A stretch of 5,691 bases of DNA, taken from assembly GCA_031286975.1 (NCBI GenBank), contig JAITTM010000167.1, positions 1 to 5,691 of the forward strand. The letters are read 5' to 3'. Positions 5,580 to 5,691 of this stretch are shown here, piece after piece. A model generated the notes under the pieces. The model searched no databases. It had not been told where the DNA came from and worked only from the letters and a program-made list of their open reading frames with translations. A program made the translations under genes and the position numbers. Origin of the DNA: Coriobacteriales bacterium (GTDB lineage: Bacteria; Actinomycetota; Coriobacteriia; Coriobacteriales; UBA8131). How positions within the stretch are numbered: position 1 is the stretch's first letter; the number at the start of each line of letters is the position of its first letter.

Positions 5580-5691
5580 CTACATGACTGTGAGACAACC
5601 AGCCATGTCGTGCCCCAGTGCGAGCCGCGAGTTCTTGACCTCCACGATGAGGGCTCCGTCATTCTCAGAGATGACCCTGACCATCTCACCC
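5580..5691 (-). CDS. feoA: FeoA family protein, C-terminal part (feoA-1)
   Basis: The last 36 codons and TAG stop of a FeoA gene run off the right edge. The visible part begins GEMVRVISENDGAL and ends VKNSRLALGHDMAG plus CLTVM. It matches the C-terminal half of feoA-3 at 21 of 36 positions without a gap, including the VKNSRLAL block, so the two share a subtype. It represents about half of a normal 70-aa FeoA. A terminator and a new promoter follow, so it appears to end an upstream unit or to be a stand-alone FeoA. Too short for a function beyond family. Confidence 0.9.
   Translation of the reverse strand, partial: GEMVRVISENDGALIVEVKNSRLALGHDMAGCLTVM

Overview
The window carries a double ferrous-iron (Feo) transport locus. 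Every gene I can support lies on the minus strand and is transcribed from right to left. The DNA is GC-rich. Its features are two divergent FeoB proteins, several FeoA proteins, a FeoB-associated Cys-rich membrane peptide, good Shine-Dalgarno sites and a DtxR/IdeR-like iron box. Together these suggest an anaerobic or gut actinobacterium, most likely of the Coriobacteriia (Collinsella/Olsenella-like). That assignment is inference from protein style and composition; no marker gene is present.

Layout in transcription order: (1) 5691-5580, the 3' end of a FeoA gene (here feoA-1) that starts outside the window. (2) 5579-5389, a non-coding gap with a likely intrinsic terminator for feoA-1, a sigma70-type promoter, a palindrome resembling a DtxR/IdeR box inside that promoter, and an untranslated leader with a 4 x 8 bp tandem repeat. 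(3) 5388-5167, a canonical FeoA (feoA-2). (4) 5090-2844, a complete FeoB of 748 aa (feoB-1) with a strongly His-rich insert after the G domain. (5) 2843-2719, an intercistronic spacer with two perfect-stem hairpins. (6) 2718-2524, a 64-aa FeoB-associated Cys-rich membrane protein. (7) 2523-2446, an AT-richer gap with a weak promoter or iron-box candidate. (8) 2445-2233, a third FeoA (feoA-3), of the same subtype as feoA-1. (9) 2223-1, a second FeoB (feoB-2), cut by the left edge after 741 codons. It carries a His/acid patch and a Pro-Gly-Gln-Ala repeat linker between its cytosolic domain and the first membrane helix.

The FeoB proteins are the GTPase-coupled inner-membrane permeases, the FeoAs are small SH3-like cytosolic partners, and the Cys-rich peptide is a membrane-anchored accessory. 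The layout suggests two FeoA+FeoB modules of different subtype in one locus, probably repressed by iron through a DtxR-family regulator. The two FeoBs differ in their membrane gate motifs and in their cytosolic inserts, so they may differ in metal preference, affinity or regulation. The most unusual points are the repetitive PGQA linker in feoB-2, the 12-His insert in feoB-1 and the iron-box promoter.
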